32,771 nucleotides of DNA from Erysipelotrichaceae bacterium (lineage in GTDB: Bacteria > Bacillota_I > Bacilli_A > Erysipelotrichales > Erysipelotrichaceae): contig JAQXZJ010000008.1 in assembly GCA_029227155.1 (NCBI GenBank), positions 1-32,771 on the forward strand, read 5' to 3'. Under the pieces are notes generated by a model. It searched no databases and was not told where the DNA came from. It was given only the letters and a program-made list of their open reading frames with translations. Position numbers and translations under genes: made by a program. Shown here one piece after another: positions 32,194-32,771 of the stretch; the first letter of the stretch is position 1; each line of letters begins with the position of its first letter.

Positions 32194-32466
32194 TTGAATA
32201 AGAAATTTTCTATGAAAAAAAGTTTTTTAGATTGATGCTCGTGGTAGTGATAGTTTTAGTAGCTATCGTAGCAACACAATCGGCTTATGTGACAGAGGTT
32301 AATGTTACTAAGACAGCTAGAGAGTCATTTGAAGTGGATATTCCTTTTACGAAGTCACACTATGTTTATAGTTATGATTTTGTAATAAAAGCTGGCTTTG
32401 AAGTTGAAGACTAGCCAATTTGATCCAGCTGAATATGAATATAAATATATTTATGATGAGAATTAG
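32194..32466 (+). pseudogene. Broken gene for a small secreted or membrane-anchored protein
   Basis: From a TTG at 32194 (AAGGGGG upstream): MNKKFSMKKSFLD stops, while the next frame continues with RLMLVVVIVLVAIVATQ, a clear signal or anchor helix, and VNVTKTARESFEVDIPFTK. A third frame after the tag at 32412 finishes TSQFDPAEYEYKYIYDEN up to 32466. Two single-base frame changes, one in the AAAAAAAGTTTTTT stretch near 32215-32227 and one near 32408-32413, separate the pieces. The full protein would be about 90 residues. No family recognised. Confidence 0.6.
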
Positions 32467-32592
32467 ATTAATAATTTGTGTTACATATTAAACTAACGTA
32501 GTTTTTAGGTGTTGTATGTAAGGCTTATTTCTTGTTTATCATGAAATGATATTAAGCAATTAAGAAAATATTAAAAAAAATAAAAAAAGTTG

Positions 32593-32621
32593 TTGACATA
32601 TATATTTAGCAATGTTATATT
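32593..32621 (+). promoter_or_regulatory. Consensus sigma-A promoter for the tRNA
   Basis: Perfect TTGACA (32593-32598), 17-base spacer, TATATT (32616-32621). Transcription should start around 32628, about 14 bases before the tRNA. Confidence 0.85.
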
Positions 32622-32641
32622 ATTTAAGCAGTCGGTGATAC

Positions 32642-32718
<77 letters not shown>

Positions 32719-32771
32719 ATCGTTCCAAGCCCGGCTGCTTTGCAGATTGTTCTTCGGCTTCGCGCTGAAGG
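32719..32771. other. GC-rich stretch at the window edge after the tRNA
   Basis: About 57% G+C, well above its surroundings. CTTCGGC / GCTGAAG (one G-T pair) forms a 7-bp hairpin with a TTCGC loop at the very end. It may be the 5' part of a further stable RNA or a terminator whose T-tract is off the window; nothing more can be said. Confidence 0.4.

Overview
The window is a low-GC Bacillota chromosome segment. AT-rich codons, strong AGGAGG-type ribosome binding sites, no sporulation genes and TGA used as stop fit an Erysipelotrichia-like gut Firmicute; this placement is inference. It begins inside a gene (an acyltransferase missing its N-terminus) and stops 53 bases after a tRNA-Ile, so it looks like a whole contig or contig piece.

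Layout. 1-1829: an OatA-like acyltransferase with tandem SGNH domains. 1934-2572: a decayed membrane-protein gene. 2611-4824: three poorly known membrane or membrane-anchored proteins plus a CDP-alcohol phosphatidyltransferase, closed by a terminator. 4971-9143: an SDR oxidoreductase, a MATE exporter, a DUF362 protein and a P-loop nucleoside-kinase-like protein. 9218-10540 (minus): an NCS2 purine permease, divergent from a putative HTH regulator (10707-11408). 11495-13374: a protein with two gamma-glutamylcyclotransferase-like domains, then a MazG-like pyrophosphatase. 12827-13038 holds no gene I can support. 13441-14420 (minus): a YbjQ-family protein, a small membrane protein and an XRE regulator. 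14644-15586: an ArsR regulator followed by a chimeric gene joining a nitroreductase start to a histidine-kinase end. 15650-17552: a cell-wall amidase and a DUF349 coiled-coil protein.

17620-26220 is the most interesting block. A CcpA-type promoter drives a lipoprotein solute-binding protein, an ABC ATPase and two permeases (UgpBCAE/MsmK type), then a cytoplasmic 5'-nucleotidase-fold metallophosphatase and two tandem paralogous beta-CASP-like metallo-beta-lactamase-fold proteins. Two intercistronic hairpins and a 21-bp terminator stem shape the unit. Two of the three hydrolase-fold proteins have lost specific metal ligands. I propose an uptake-and-processing module for a phosphorylated or phosphodiester compound; the substrate is not known.

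26287-29202: a coiled-coil gene broken by an out-of-frame duplication, a flavodoxin-fold reductase, a YfcE-like phosphoesterase, a nucleotidyltransferase-fold protein and a broken vsr endonuclease gene. 29320-32067: an SdpR-SdpI-ABC exporter operon with two operators flanking its promoter. 32194-32466: a broken secreted-protein gene. 32593-32718: a consensus promoter and tRNA-Ile(GAU), followed by an unusually GC-rich tail at the window edge. There is no CRISPR array, insertion sequence, rRNA gene or phage.
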